A DNA stretch of 13,679 nt from Clostridiales bacterium (lineage in GTDB: Bacteria > Bacillota > Clostridia > Peptostreptococcales > NVVX01), in NCBI GenBank assembly GCA_021129785.1, contig JAJOKQ010000033.1, positions 19,380 through 33,058 of the forward strand, written 5' to 3'. The position numbers were made by a program, and so were the translations under genes. Shown here piece after piece: positions 6,222-13,679 of the stretch (its first letter is position 1; each line of letters begins with the position of its first letter). Under the pieces are notes generated by a model, which had not been told where the DNA came from, ran no database searches, and saw nothing but the letters and a program-made list of their open reading frames with translations.

Positions 6222-7046
6222 TTACGCAAAAGCTAAGTTTAAACATTTCTGCTTAAATTCATGCACTTCACTAACTCTATTTCTATGTGCTACATACAGA
6301 TTGATGTCTTTCCCCACCGAAACATTATTTCTCTCCAATACATTTTTCACTGTTTCATACGCTAACTCTGGAAAATTATTTTCTTCACTTAAATGTGCTA
6401 ATACTATTTTTTTTGCGTTTTTATCAATCATTCTTAGTATCGCTAATCCAGCATTCTCGTTGGAAAGATGCCCTATTTCTGACAAAATTCTTCTTTTTAG
6501 GGAGTAAGGATATCTTCCCGCTTTTAGCATTTCTTCATCGTGATTAGATTCTAAAACCACTAAATCTGCACCTGTGGTATGCTTAATAACAGTTTCGTCA
6601 ACATACCCCAAGTCAGTCGCAATGCAAATATTTATTCCGTTGTTCTCTATTGAGAACCCCACAGGATCTCTAGCATTATGCGAAATCTCAAACGGGTTAA
6701 CTATAAAATTATTTAACTCAAACAATTTCCCAGTAGAAAAAACCTTAATATTTTTTAGTTTTATTTCTCCAACTTTGTTTTTCATAACGTCCCAAGTACC
6801 TTGGTTCGCGTATAGTGGTATATCGAATCTTCTCGATAAAATTCCTGCCCCTTGAATATGATCATTATGCTCATGGCTAATCACGATTCCTGTAAGTTGT
6901 TCAGGTTTTATTCCTATTTCTATAAGCTGTTTTTGAATTTTTACCCCACTTAATCCTGCATCAAATAACAAAAAATTGTCTCCATCTGAAATAAAATGAC
7001 AGTTCCCTTTGCTACCGCTTGCTAATGTACAAAACTTAACTGACAT
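6222..7046 (-). CDS. walJ: WalJ (YycJ) metallo-beta-lactamase-fold hydrolase
   Basis: A cytoplasmic metal-dependent hydrolase of the wal operon. Related proteins act as 5'-3' DNA exonucleases, and walJ mutants of Gram-positives show altered cell division and wall behaviour; the natural substrate is not settled. The 274-residue protein starts with the family sequence MSVKFCTLASGSKGN. Metal ligands are visible as H58-x-H60-x-D62-H63 (SHEHNDH), His123 or His193, Asp145 (ATDLGY) and His218 (LAHLSEEN). The ATG at 7046 is chosen because GGAG (7055-7058) lies eight bases upstream. An in-frame ATG at 7079 would add 11 residues but lacks a ribosome binding site. It follows murA after 89 bases and precedes htrA by 37. 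Confidence 0.93.
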   Translation of the reverse strand: MSVKFCTLASGSKGNCHFISDGDNFLLFDAGLSGVKIQKQLIEIGIKPEQLTGIVISHEHNDHIQGAGILSRRFDIPLYANQGTWDVMKNKVGEIKLKNIKVFSTGKLFELNNFIVNPFEISHNARDPVGFSIENNGINICIATDLGYVDETVIKHTTGADLVVLESNHDEEMLKAGRYPYSLKRRILSEIGHLSNENAGLAILRMIDKNAKKIVLAHLSEENNFPELAYETVKNVLERNNVSVGKDINLYVAHRNRVSEVHEFKQKCLNLAFA

Positions 7047-7135
7047 GCTATATTCTCCATTTCTTGCACTAGTGTCCATTATTTAAGCGCGCTAATATTT
7101 TCTATTTGCATTTCTAATTTTGTTTCAAGCTTAAT

Positions 7136-8386
7136 CTAAACCTCTGTTATTTTTGCACCTATTTTTATCAATTTTTCTATATAACAACTATATCCTCTTT
7201 CGATATATTCTGCATTTTCAATTTCTGTTGTACCTTCAGCTATCAGTCCCGCTACCAAAAGGGCTGCTCCTGCTCTTAAATCGGTCGCTTCAACTTTTGA
7301 ACCCGATAATTTTTCTACTCCCTGAATTACAGCTATTCTTCCTTCGACTTTTATACTTGCTCCCATTCTCTTGAGTTCTCCAACATGTTTAAATCTGCTC
7401 TCAAAAATTGTTTCTGTAACAGTTCCTGTCCCAGCAGCAATTGACAACAAACTTGTCATTGGCTGTTGCAAATCAGTTGGAAACCCAGGATAAACCAATG
7501 TTTTAATATTAATATTTTTTATGGGTTTCTTCACTTCCACTCTCAGCGAATCACCATTTTCTGTTATCTTTACTCCCATTTCTTTTAATTTCGCAGTAAT
7601 CGCTTCTAAATGTTTCGGAATTATATTAGTTATAGTAACAGCACCCTTAGTAGCAGCTGCTGCAATCATATATGTTCCCGCTTCAATTTGATCTGGTATA
7701 ACAGAGTGCTCACAACCTCTTAGTTTGTCAACTCCATTTATTTTTATCGTGTCTGTTCCTGCTCCTTTAACATCTGCGCCCATACAATTCAAAAAATTTG
7801 CAACATCAACTATATGTGGTTCTTTAGCTGCATTTTCAATAGTCGTTGTTCCTTCTGCCATCGTAGCTGCTAGCATTATATTAATAGTCGCACCCACAGT
7901 TACAACATCTAAATATATATCTGTTCCAACCAGTTTCTCTGCTTCCACAGAAATTATTCCATGTTCTATCGAAACTTTTGCACCCAAAGCTTCAAAACCT
8001 TTAATATGTTGATCTATAGGTCTAGTTCCTATATGACACCCACCAGGAAATATAACTTTTGCTTTTTTAAATCTTCCAAGCCCTGCTCCAAGTAAGTAGT
8101 AAGAAGCCCTCATATCTTTTGCCATATCATAATCTGCATAGCATTTTTCTATATCAGTCGTATCTATTTCTAGTTTTTTTAGACCTATTCTTTTAATTCT
8201 TGCTCCATTATTTATTAATATTTGAGAAAGCTTGTCTACATCACTTATATCAGGAAGATTGTCAATTAGGCATTTATCACCTGCTAAAATAGTTGCCGGA
8301 ATAAGTGCCACTGCAGAATTCTTAAATCCACCTATTTCGACCTTTCCTTCTAGTCTTCTGCCACCTTCTATTTGTACTTTTTTCAT
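7136..8386 (-). CDS. murA: UDP-N-acetylglucosamine 1-carboxyvinyltransferase (MurA)
   Basis: Transfers enolpyruvate from phosphoenolpyruvate to UDP-GlcNAc, the first committed cytoplasmic step of peptidoglycan synthesis. The 416-residue length is normal. The active-site loop PGGCHIGTRPIDQHIKG carries Cys117, the residue alkylated by fosfomycin, so the enzyme is predicted to be fosfomycin sensitive. Lys22-Asn23 (GGFKNSA), Asp305 (PGFPTDLQ) and Arg371 (DLRAGA) complete the active site. The loop sequence is closer to the second Gram-positive copy (MurZ/MurAB) than to proteobacterial MurA. The start has only a weak ribosome binding site (GTGAG). murA is not part of the wal operon in Bacillus or Staphylococcus; here it sits between yycI and walJ, and a 152-base gap with its own promoter precedes it. 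Confidence 0.96.
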   Translation of the reverse strand: MKKVQIEGGRRLEGKVEIGGFKNSAVALIPATILAGDKCLIDNLPDISDVDKLSQILINNGARIKRIGLKKLEIDTTDIEKCYADYDMAKDMRASYYLLGAGLGRFKKAKVIFPGGCHIGTRPIDQHIKGFEALGAKVSIEHGIISVEAEKLVGTDIYLDVVTVGATINIMLAATMAEGTTTIENAAKEPHIVDVANFLNCMGADVKGAGTDTIKINGVDKLRGCEHSVIPDQIEAGTYMIAAAATKGAVTITNIIPKHLEAITAKLKEMGVKITENGDSLRVEVKKPIKNINIKTLVYPGFPTDLQQPMTSLLSIAAGTGTVTETIFESRFKHVGELKRMGASIKVEGRIAVIQGVEKLSGSKVEATDLRAGAALLVAGLIAEGTTEIENAEYIERGYSCYIEKLIKIGAKITEV

Positions 8387-8460
8387 ATGCTCACTGACTT
8401 TGTCAGCGGTCCACCACCTTTGTCTGTTTTCGATTATACTCTATAATTTCAAGTCGCTTA

Positions 8461-8489
8461 ATTATATCATTTTTTCATGCGTTTGATAA
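8461..8489 (-). promoter_or_regulatory. Probable sigma-A promoter upstream of murA
   Basis: On the minus strand TTATCA (8484-8489), a 17-base spacer and a consensus TATAAT (8461-8466) match at 10 of 12 positions. A second TATAAT occurs at 8433-8438 but without a good -35 box. The site lies in the 152-base gap after yycI, the largest gap inside the wal operon, and would let murA, walJ and htrA be made independently of walR. Confidence 0.6.
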
Positions 8490-8538
8490 GCGATTCTCGG
8501 ATAAAAAAATTGTGATTTTAATCTTACATTAACCGCTA

Positions 8539-9405
8539 TCAATTCTTCACAGCAGTCACGAAGTATTTTTTCCCATTTTCAAGTGTGATTTTCCATGTTG
8601 GCATTGCTGTCCCCGCTTTTATTGTATCCCAATCAGATACTTTGCTATCCTTTACATCAAAATAATATCCCAACTCTATTTTTACAACTGTAACTTTTTC
8701 TTCGTTTTCATCTTTAATTCTTCCTAGAGCTTTTACTATCGCTTCTATAGCAGAGATAGGCTTTTTTTTCTGTGTTGTTACTCCTTTAATATTGAGGAGT
8801 TTTACTCTTGCTTCAAAGACACCTCTCTCATCTATATAAACATGAACATAACTATTTTCTAGAAAAAAATCATTATATTTTTGTCTAAAAACAACCTCGT
8901 AGTAACAGTCTCCTGTTTCTGCTACGTTATGATTTATTTCTTCTAGAACTAACCCTTCTCTTGTTAATAAATGTTCATTTAAGAATTTCTCGCTCAATTG
9001 TCGTATCTTATCATTACTCAACTTATCTACTACGCTTTCGTTTGAATTGCCAAAAAAAAATAATTTCTTATTCCCTTCTACTTTTAGCATTTTATCTTTG
9101 TACTTAAAGACAGTATTGTTTGTAATTTTGTATTCCGGTCCTAAAAATAATTTGGCAATTTCTTCATAGTCAAACAACTCATATTCTACCATAATCATAG
9201 GCATAAGTATATTGTTCTTCGGTATATCCGCTTCTATCACTAAACCTCTTTCCTTTAAAAAACTAGTAGCATACTCATAAAAGTCATCGTTTTTAGCTTG
9301 GCTATGACCTTCCCCAAACATCATATTTCTAGAATTGAATACCAAAAAAATATTTGTTGCTATTAAAGCAATTATTAATATATTCTTTGCCTTAATCCAG
9401 TCCAT
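8539..9405 (-). CDS. yycI: YycI (WalI), membrane-anchored regulator of WalK
   Basis: With YycH, this extracytoplasmic protein binds WalK at the membrane and adjusts its kinase activity. The 288-residue protein has the family start MDWIKAKNILI, a single membrane helix (about 7-24) and an external region with two repeated alpha/beta modules typical of the YycH/YycI fold. Near the end it reads MPTWKITLENGKKYFV (about 268-283), the usual YycI C-terminal signature. The ATG lies 14 bases after the yycH stop, with AGGTGGAG in the gap, so the two are translationally linked. Sequence identity to Bacillus YycI outside the ends appears low, but position and architecture agree. Confidence 0.87.
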   Translation of the reverse strand: MDWIKAKNILIIALIATNIFLVFNSRNMMFGEGHSQAKNDDFYEYATSFLKERGLVIEADIPKNNILMPMIMVEYELFDYEEIAKLFLGPEYKITNNTVFKYKDKMLKVEGNKKLFFFGNSNESVVDKLSNDKIRQLSEKFLNEHLLTREGLVLEEINHNVAETGDCYYEVVFRQKYNDFFLENSYVHVYIDERGVFEARVKLLNIKGVTTQKKKPISAIEAIVKALGRIKDENEEKVTVVKIELGYYFDVKDSKVSDWDTIKAGTAMPTWKITLENGKKYFVTAVKN

Positions 9406-9419
9406 ATCATCTCCACCTT

Positions 9420-10844
9420 TTAGTTGTTTCTCCGCGAGCTTATCAAACTCCCCCTATAACCATCAAAAAAGAAAGTTCTTTCTGGAGTGACAATCTTCCA
9501 ACTAGGAAGTAACACTTGCCTTTCTCGCATCTCTTTTGTATCATAGTAAACCATCTCAACAGTTATTATGTTTTTTATTATATTAGCATTTTCAATATCC
9601 TCTATTTCCAAACCGTATTCATGAGCATATTTTTCCTTGAGCAATTGAATGTTTTTTTCAATAACAACATGTGGAGGTATCATTGTTTCTCTTTTTATAA
9701 ATGCAGGGACATCCATTTTTTCTCTTATTGAGGCTTCATAACTAGTAATTGTATTCCCGAACACTTCAATCTCAATAGAGTGGTTCATACCACCCTCGCT
9801 AAAGTAAATCGGATATTTTCCTATACGGTAGTTAAATCCAAAAAAATAACCTCTGTTATTCTCGTTATTAATGCTCCTTACTTCAGTTAAATAAATACTT
9901 TCAGGCAACTGGTTCTGTTCTTCTAAAAAAACAATTGCTGCATCGAACGCTTCAACAACGTTAGAGCTAAACGTATTCCTAATACCCTCTCTGTATGTCA
10001 ATTTCCCTTTAGGATTTATTCTTACTATTTTTTCTGAAAATCCATATAAGTAAACAACTGCCCCACTTGTTTCTTTAATCATCCGAACAAAGTCAAAATT
10101 TTCGTCAAAAAAAGACTGGGCAATTTCCCTAATTTTCTTTTCCTCTTCTACATTAATCTTACTTTCTACAAAAACTCGTTCTAATAATACATCATAATTT
10201 AATGGCATAATAATATCACTATCTACAAAAGAAAACAAAGTGTAGTGTTTAACAAACTCTCCTTCTTGAATGCTATTTACAAGCCTTGATAAACTGTCAT
10301 TGTAGTTATATACTTTAAGTGTTATTTCAAATGTCTTCCCTGCATCATCGTAAATATATATAGTTCCTTCTCCAAAAACTGGCAAAACTATTTTTTCGAT
10401 TTTTTTAATTTCCTCTACAATATTATTGCTTGCAGACTGAAAAATGGAAGAAACTAAAACCGAGGGAATGCTCTCCCCAAATTCTAGTTCTATAAAAGCA
10501 CCACTCTTATTCATTAAGCGATTTTTATCTGAAACAGAAACTATTTCAGTATTTCCATTAAAAAATTCGTGCAATATCGTTTTGCTGCTAAACCATGCTT
10601 CCATCATATTTTCATGCTCTAACACAGCAAAATAACTAGAACTCTGTCCTTTACCAAAGCTCACAATAACTCGTCTCGGTACAATTATTTTTTCTCTCAT
10701 CTCTTGGATTCTTAGCTGATTCTCTTCTGCGCTTACCATCTGTACTTGTTTCAATGGAATATCAAACCAAATATTTTGGATAAGTACTAAACACATTAAC
10801 AGAAGAACAATCAATATCCCTGATTTAAACTGCTCTTTATTCAT
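9420..10844 (-). CDS. yycH: YycH (WalH), membrane-anchored regulator of WalK
   Basis: Partner of YycI in control of the WalK sensor. The 474-residue protein starts MNKEQFKSGIL, as in the family, followed by one membrane helix (about 8-27). A long external part follows, with no enzyme motif. Its C-terminal portion (LLPSWKIVTPERTFFFDGYRG) resembles the end of YycI, as expected for paired YycH/YycI proteins of shared fold. I chose the ATG at 10844 because TGGAG (10853-10857) lies eight bases before it. The upstream in-frame GTG (10853) and ATG (10850) overlap or crowd that site. The gene follows the small secreted protein gene after 31 bases and appears to be in the same transcript. Confidence 0.88.
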   Translation of the reverse strand: MNKEQFKSGILIVLLLMCLVLIQNIWFDIPLKQVQMVSAEENQLRIQEMREKIIVPRRVIVSFGKGQSSSYFAVLEHENMMEAWFSSKTILHEFFNGNTEIVSVSDKNRLMNKSGAFIELEFGESIPSVLVSSIFQSASNNIVEEIKKIEKIVLPVFGEGTIYIYDDAGKTFEITLKVYNYNDSLSRLVNSIQEGEFVKHYTLFSFVDSDIIMPLNYDVLLERVFVESKINVEEEKKIREIAQSFFDENFDFVRMIKETSGAVVYLYGFSEKIVRINPKGKLTYREGIRNTFSSNVVEAFDAAIVFLEEQNQLPESIYLTEVRSINNENNRGYFFGFNYRIGKYPIYFSEGGMNHSIEIEVFGNTITSYEASIREKMDVPAFIKRETMIPPHVVIEKNIQLLKEKYAHEYGLEIEDIENANIIKNIITVEMVYYDTKEMRERQVLLPSWKIVTPERTFFFDGYRGSLISSRRNN

Positions 10845-10875
10845 TAGCATCACTCCAGAATCTAGCTACTGCTCA

Positions 10876-11460
10876 TTATTGATCATATCTATTAGGTATT
10901 ACGAAAAACGCATCATCTGACTTGTTTTTTTCTAACAATTCTTTCATATTCTCAACTTTCTTAACATACAGCAACCTTGTTTCCTTGTGCATGTTCCCAT
11001 CTTCGCAGACTGAAGATATTACGATCTTATTGTTTCCTCTTCTCAACTTTATCTCGTGCCACACGCGTTCAAGCAATCCAACTTCAAGATGTATTGGGTC
11101 GCTCGTCGCAACATAGTTTTCTTCTTTAACTATGACGCTAATGTTCGCATACAATTCTATCTTCAATATTGTTCCTACTGGAGCTGTAATTTGCAAAACT
11201 AAGCTCTCTGTGTTTATAGCTACAGGAAAAATTGGTTCTACAATAACAAACAAGTCGTTATTATCTATCTCATCATTCGTTTCGCTATAGCTAACATCAG
11301 ATGTTGCATCTGTCTTAATCTCTGCTCCACTTAGCCTTCTAAAACTTTCTACTGCTCTACTTCCATCTCTATCTTCAAACTCCTGTTCGTTTGTCGCATA
11401 TGAATTTGTTGAAATAAGTATAATTGCTATAACTACCACTGTACTCACTTTTAGCAGCAC
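10876..11460 (-). CDS. Secreted protein of unknown function between walK and yycH
   Basis: I do not recognise this 194-residue protein. It has a signal peptide (about 1-22: short basic start, hydrophobic VVVIAIILI, probable cleavage after NSYA) and a low-complexity acidic linker rich in Asp, Glu and Ser (about 24-69). A beta-rich domain follows (about 70-168; FVIVEPIFPVAI, LVLQITAPVGTILKIEL, WHEIKLRRGNNKIVIS, TRLLYVKKV). The alternating strands and the N-x-I-x-I pattern near residue 145 resemble an Ig-like or sugar-binding beta sandwich, but this is only an impression. Cys151 is the only cysteine visible in the mature part. Translation starts at GTG (11460), six bases after AGGAGGG (11467-11473). 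It sits where Bacillus has no gene, directly after a WalR box, so it may be a wall-side accessory of WalK, YycH and YycI. Confidence 0.82.
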   Translation of the reverse strand: MLLKVSTVVVIAIILISTNSYATNEQEFEDRDGSRAVESFRRLSGAEIKTDATSDVSYSETNDEIDNNDLFVIVEPIFPVAINTESLVLQITAPVGTILKIELYANISVIVKEENYVATSDPIHLEVGLLERVWHEIKLRRGNNKIVISSVCEDGNMHKETRLLYVKKVENMKELLEKNKSDDAFFVIPNRYDQ

Positions 11461-11516
11461 ATTGATCCCTCCTAAAATATTAATATAATTCTATAAACAC
11501 ATTTTATAAAATTCGT

Positions 11517-11533
11517 ATTACAGCATCATTACA
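11517..11533 (-). promoter_or_regulatory. WalR box between walK and the secreted protein gene
   Basis: The minus strand reads TGTAATGATGCTGTAAT, a perfect direct repeat fitting the WalR (YycF) consensus TGTWAH-N5-TGTWAH. A third half-site, TGTAAC (11550-11555), lies 22 bases upstream inside the end of walK, on the same helical phase (11-base steps). A possible -10 box TATAGA (11490-11495) lies 21 bases downstream, so the box would overlap the -35 region, where WalR acts as an activator. The genes controlled would be the secreted protein, yycH and yycI. Confidence 0.75.
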
Positions 11534-11539
11534 ACAAAA

Positions 11540-13333
11540 TTAAAAACTAGTTACAGTTTTTACGTTTGGCAGTAAAATAACGACTTCTGTTCCTTTTTTT
11601 GTATTACTCGATACCGAGATACTACCGCCATGTGCCTCAACAATTTCTTTCGCTATCGATAGTCCTAGTCCTGTGCCTCCCATATCTCTTGTTCTCGCTT
11701 TGTCTACTCTATAAAACCTTTCAAAAACCCTTGGTATGTCTGCAACCGGAATTCCCATCCCGTTGTCCGAAATCATTATTTTCAAATTCTCCCCTATTCT
11801 CCTTGTTTCTATTCTAATAGTACCTCCTTTTGCCGTGTACTTAACCGCATTGTTTATTATATTTAGGAGCACTTGCTCTATTCGGTCTTCATCAGCATAT
11901 ACCTTGATTCCCTCTTCTATCGGTATATAAGTAAGTTTAAGCTCTTTTTTTTGTATTGACATGTCAAGTTTGTAAATAACTCTATTAATAACGTCATTGG
12001 GATCCATTGTTTTTTTATCCCATTTAATTTGTTTCGAATCAATATTTGATAGTTGCAATAAATCACCAACAAGACGCGTCATTCTATCGGTTTCTAAATT
12101 AATGATGTTTAAAAACTTCCGCATCATTTCTCCTTCTTCAACTGCACCATCAAGTAAAGTCTCAGTATAGCTTTTAATAGTTGTAATCGGAGTTTTAAGT
12201 TCGTGCGATACGTTAGCAACAAATTCCTTTCTCATGGTTTCAAATTTTTCGTGTTTCGTAATATCTTGAAGCAATACAATAATCCCGCCTAAATTATCTC
12301 CTTGACTTACATATGGTGCATAACTCGCGCGCACTGCAGTCTTATCTTCCCATGTGATTATTTGGCTTCCAGACCAACTCTCATCATTTTCTTTTATGTA
12401 TTCTAAAGTCAACTTTTTGTTAAGCCCTATTAAAACACTATCATACGTTTTTTCTTGTATGTCTTGTTCACTCATGCCTAATATTTCGAGTGCTCGTGGA
12501 TTAGCGTGAATAATTTTCCCATCTCTCGTTGCAGCAATTAATCCATCCGCCATATTTGTAATAATTGTATCTAGTTTTTGCTTCTCACTAGAAATTTCCT
12601 TAACTAGTGATTTTAATCTGTCTGTTAAATAGTTAAACATGCTAGCTAACTGTCCTATTTCGTCATTTGATTTAACTTCAACTTTTTGATCAAAATCTCC
12701 CATCGCCATTTTTTTCACTTTAACTGTAACGTCATTAATGGGCGCTGTTATACTTGATGCAATAATATAACCTAATATTATAGTTATAGATAGAGCCAAC
12801 AGCGTAGCCTTAGTCAGTATCGTTTTTGATTGTTCCAGTGTATTATATACATCTACAAGATTCCGCCTCAAATAAAGAACACCAATAATCCTACTATCTT
12901 CATCATAAAGAGTCCTAGAAGTATGTTTCGAACTTCTCTTACTACTGTCAACTATTATTTTACTCATGTTGTTACCATTTAGAGCACCAATAATTAATTC
13001 GGTATCTAAAACAGCGGTTGCATTAATGTTGACATACGAAAAATTTGTGCTCGCAAGAATTCTAAGATTGGTGTCGTTATCTATTATATAAATTTCCATC
13101 CCCATTTTGTCAAAATAGTTTATGTTCTCTTGGATTTCTTCCTCGTTATTTTTCCAATCCATACCACCTAGTGATGTAGTAATACTATTGCCTGTTTTTT
13201 TCATATTCTCTTCTACTACTCCCAAATGATAACTTTCAAACTGTTGTAATAGAAACACACCTATAACAGCCATAGCTATAAAGACCAGAAGAAAATAAAT
13301 TATTACAAATTTCCATTTTATGCTCTTTAGCAT
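11540..13333 (-). CDS. walK: WalK (YycG) sensor histidine kinase
   Basis: The essential sensor of peptidoglycan metabolism, which phosphorylates WalR. The 597 residues show two membrane helices (about 9-29 and 174-193) enclosing an external Cache/PDC-like sensor domain. These are followed by HAMP (about 194-246), PAS (about 252-360), a dimerisation domain with phospho-acceptor His377 in SHELKTP, and an ATPase domain. The ATPase has an N-box NIINNAVKYT (491-500), G1 DNGMGIP (523-529), F-box FERFYRVD and G2 GGTGLGLS (552-559). All are intact. The ATG follows AGGAGG (13341-13346) at seven bases; this ribosome binding site lies inside the end of walR, and only one base separates the walR stop from this start. 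Domain order and length are as in Firmicute WalK. Confidence 0.97.
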   Translation of the reverse strand: MLKSIKWKFVIIYFLLVFIAMAVIGVFLLQQFESYHLGVVEENMKKTGNSITTSLGGMDWKNNEEEIQENINYFDKMGMEIYIIDNDTNLRILASTNFSYVNINATAVLDTELIIGALNGNNMSKIIVDSSKRSSKHTSRTLYDEDSRIIGVLYLRRNLVDVYNTLEQSKTILTKATLLALSITIILGYIIASSITAPINDVTVKVKKMAMGDFDQKVEVKSNDEIGQLASMFNYLTDRLKSLVKEISSEKQKLDTIITNMADGLIAATRDGKIIHANPRALEILGMSEQDIQEKTYDSVLIGLNKKLTLEYIKENDESWSGSQIITWEDKTAVRASYAPYVSQGDNLGGIIVLLQDITKHEKFETMRKEFVANVSHELKTPITTIKSYTETLLDGAVEEGEMMRKFLNIINLETDRMTRLVGDLLQLSNIDSKQIKWDKKTMDPNDVINRVIYKLDMSIQKKELKLTYIPIEEGIKVYADEDRIEQVLLNIINNAVKYTAKGGTIRIETRRIGENLKIMISDNGMGIPVADIPRVFERFYRVDKARTRDMGGTGLGLSIAKEIVEAHGGSISVSSNTKKGTEVVILLPNVKTVTSF

Positions 13334-13334
13334 A

Positions 13335-13679
13335 CTAGGTCCTCCTAAAGTAATATCCCACTCCTCGTTTTGTCATAATGTATTTAGGGCTACTTGAATT
13401 GTCTTCAATTTTCTCTCTCAACCTTCTAACTGTAACATCAACAGTTCTTATATCTCCATAATATTCATATCCCCATACTTCTTTTAATAACTGTTCTCTA
13501 GTAAATACTTGTTCCGCGCGTGAGCCTAAATATTTTAGCAACTCAAATTCTCTTGATGTCAAATCAATTACTTTTTCATGTTTTTGCACTTCGTATTTTG
13601 CAAAATCAATCAATAAATTTCCTGAAACAATAGTCGAATCTTCACTTTCAACATGAACAAATTGGCTTCTTCTCAAATT
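13335..13679 (-). CDS. walR: WalR (YycF) response regulator, C-terminal 114 residues; cut by window edge
   Basis: The DNA-binding half of the essential OmpR/PhoB-type regulator that binds TGTWAH direct repeats. The visible part begins in the linker (NLRR) and holds the winged-helix domain: strand region LLIDFAKYEV, LTSREFELLKYLG, TREQLLKEVWGY, the recognition helix RTVDVTVRRLREKIE and the wing TKRGVGYYFRR at the very end. The sequence is nearly that of Bacillus WalR over the recognition helix, which supports use of the classical WalR box in this genome. The receiver domain with the phosphorylated Asp lies beyond the right edge. The operon promoter is also outside the window. The TAG stop (13335-13337) is one base from the walK ATG. 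Confidence 0.95.
   Translation of the reverse strand, partial: NLRRSQFVHVESEDSTIVSGNLLIDFAKYEVQKHEKVIDLTSREFELLKYLGSRAEQVFTREQLLKEVWGYEYYGDIRTVDVTVRRLREKIEDNSSSPKYIMTKRGVGYYFRRT

Noticed and set aside
6222..6229. htrA start at 6229 overlapping the end of walJ
   Set aside because: No ribosome binding site precedes this ATG, whereas the ATGs at 6184 and 6112 each have a perfect one.
7085..7096. Short palindrome around AGCGCGCT before walJ
   Set aside because: Too short for a terminator, with no U-run, and not at a position matching a known operator.
1..13679. tRNA, rRNA, CRISPR arrays, phage or transposon genes
   Set aside because: None recognised on either strand; apart from the kinase remnant the window is densely filled with housekeeping genes.

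Overview
The window is AT-rich and looks like chromosomal DNA of a strictly anaerobic, low-GC Gram-positive bacterium of the class Clostridia. The evidence is pyruvate:ferredoxin oxidoreductase, a PerR peroxide sensor beside a stand-alone rubredoxin, a complete WalRK cell-wall control operon with clostridial-type proteins, and strong AGGAGG ribosome binding sites. I do not name a genus.

Left part (1-2800, minus strand): the N-terminal half of a pyruvate:ferredoxin oxidoreductase gene runs off the left edge. A near-consensus sigma-A promoter lies upstream. Behind it is a decayed PAS-type sensor histidine kinase with at least three lesions.

Middle part (2940-4250, plus strand): a short oxidative-stress block. 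Rubredoxin has a strong promoter with a palindromic PerR-type operator just after the -10 box. Next comes perR with all five regulatory metal ligands, then a small RlmH-like SPOUT protein.

Right part (4315-13679, minus strand): the wal operon in transcription order is walR (cut by the window edge), walK, an unrecognised secreted protein, yycH, yycI, murA, walJ, an htrA-type membrane protease and rlmH. The gene order and tight spacing indicate one envelope-homeostasis unit: the two-component system, its membrane partners YycH and YycI, a peptidoglycan precursor enzyme, a WalJ hydrolase and a surface protease. A perfect WalR box lies between walK and the secreted protein gene, so WalR probably controls the distal part of its own operon. 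A second promoter lies before murA.

The most striking observation is the pair of RlmH paralogues facing each other tail to tail. The operon copy keeps the SAM-binding knot (GGSLGLS and TFPHQL) but stops before the catalytic Tyr-His-Lys tail. The convergent copy keeps a perfect tail but has lost both SAM-binding motifs. In ordinary RlmH homodimers one subunit supplies SAM and the other supplies the tail. The two defective proteins therefore look complementary and may form an obligate heterodimer with a single active site. Other points are a duplicated translation start region in htrA, a rubredoxin with both knuckle glycines changed to serine, and an orientation-specific hairpin between htrA and rlmH.
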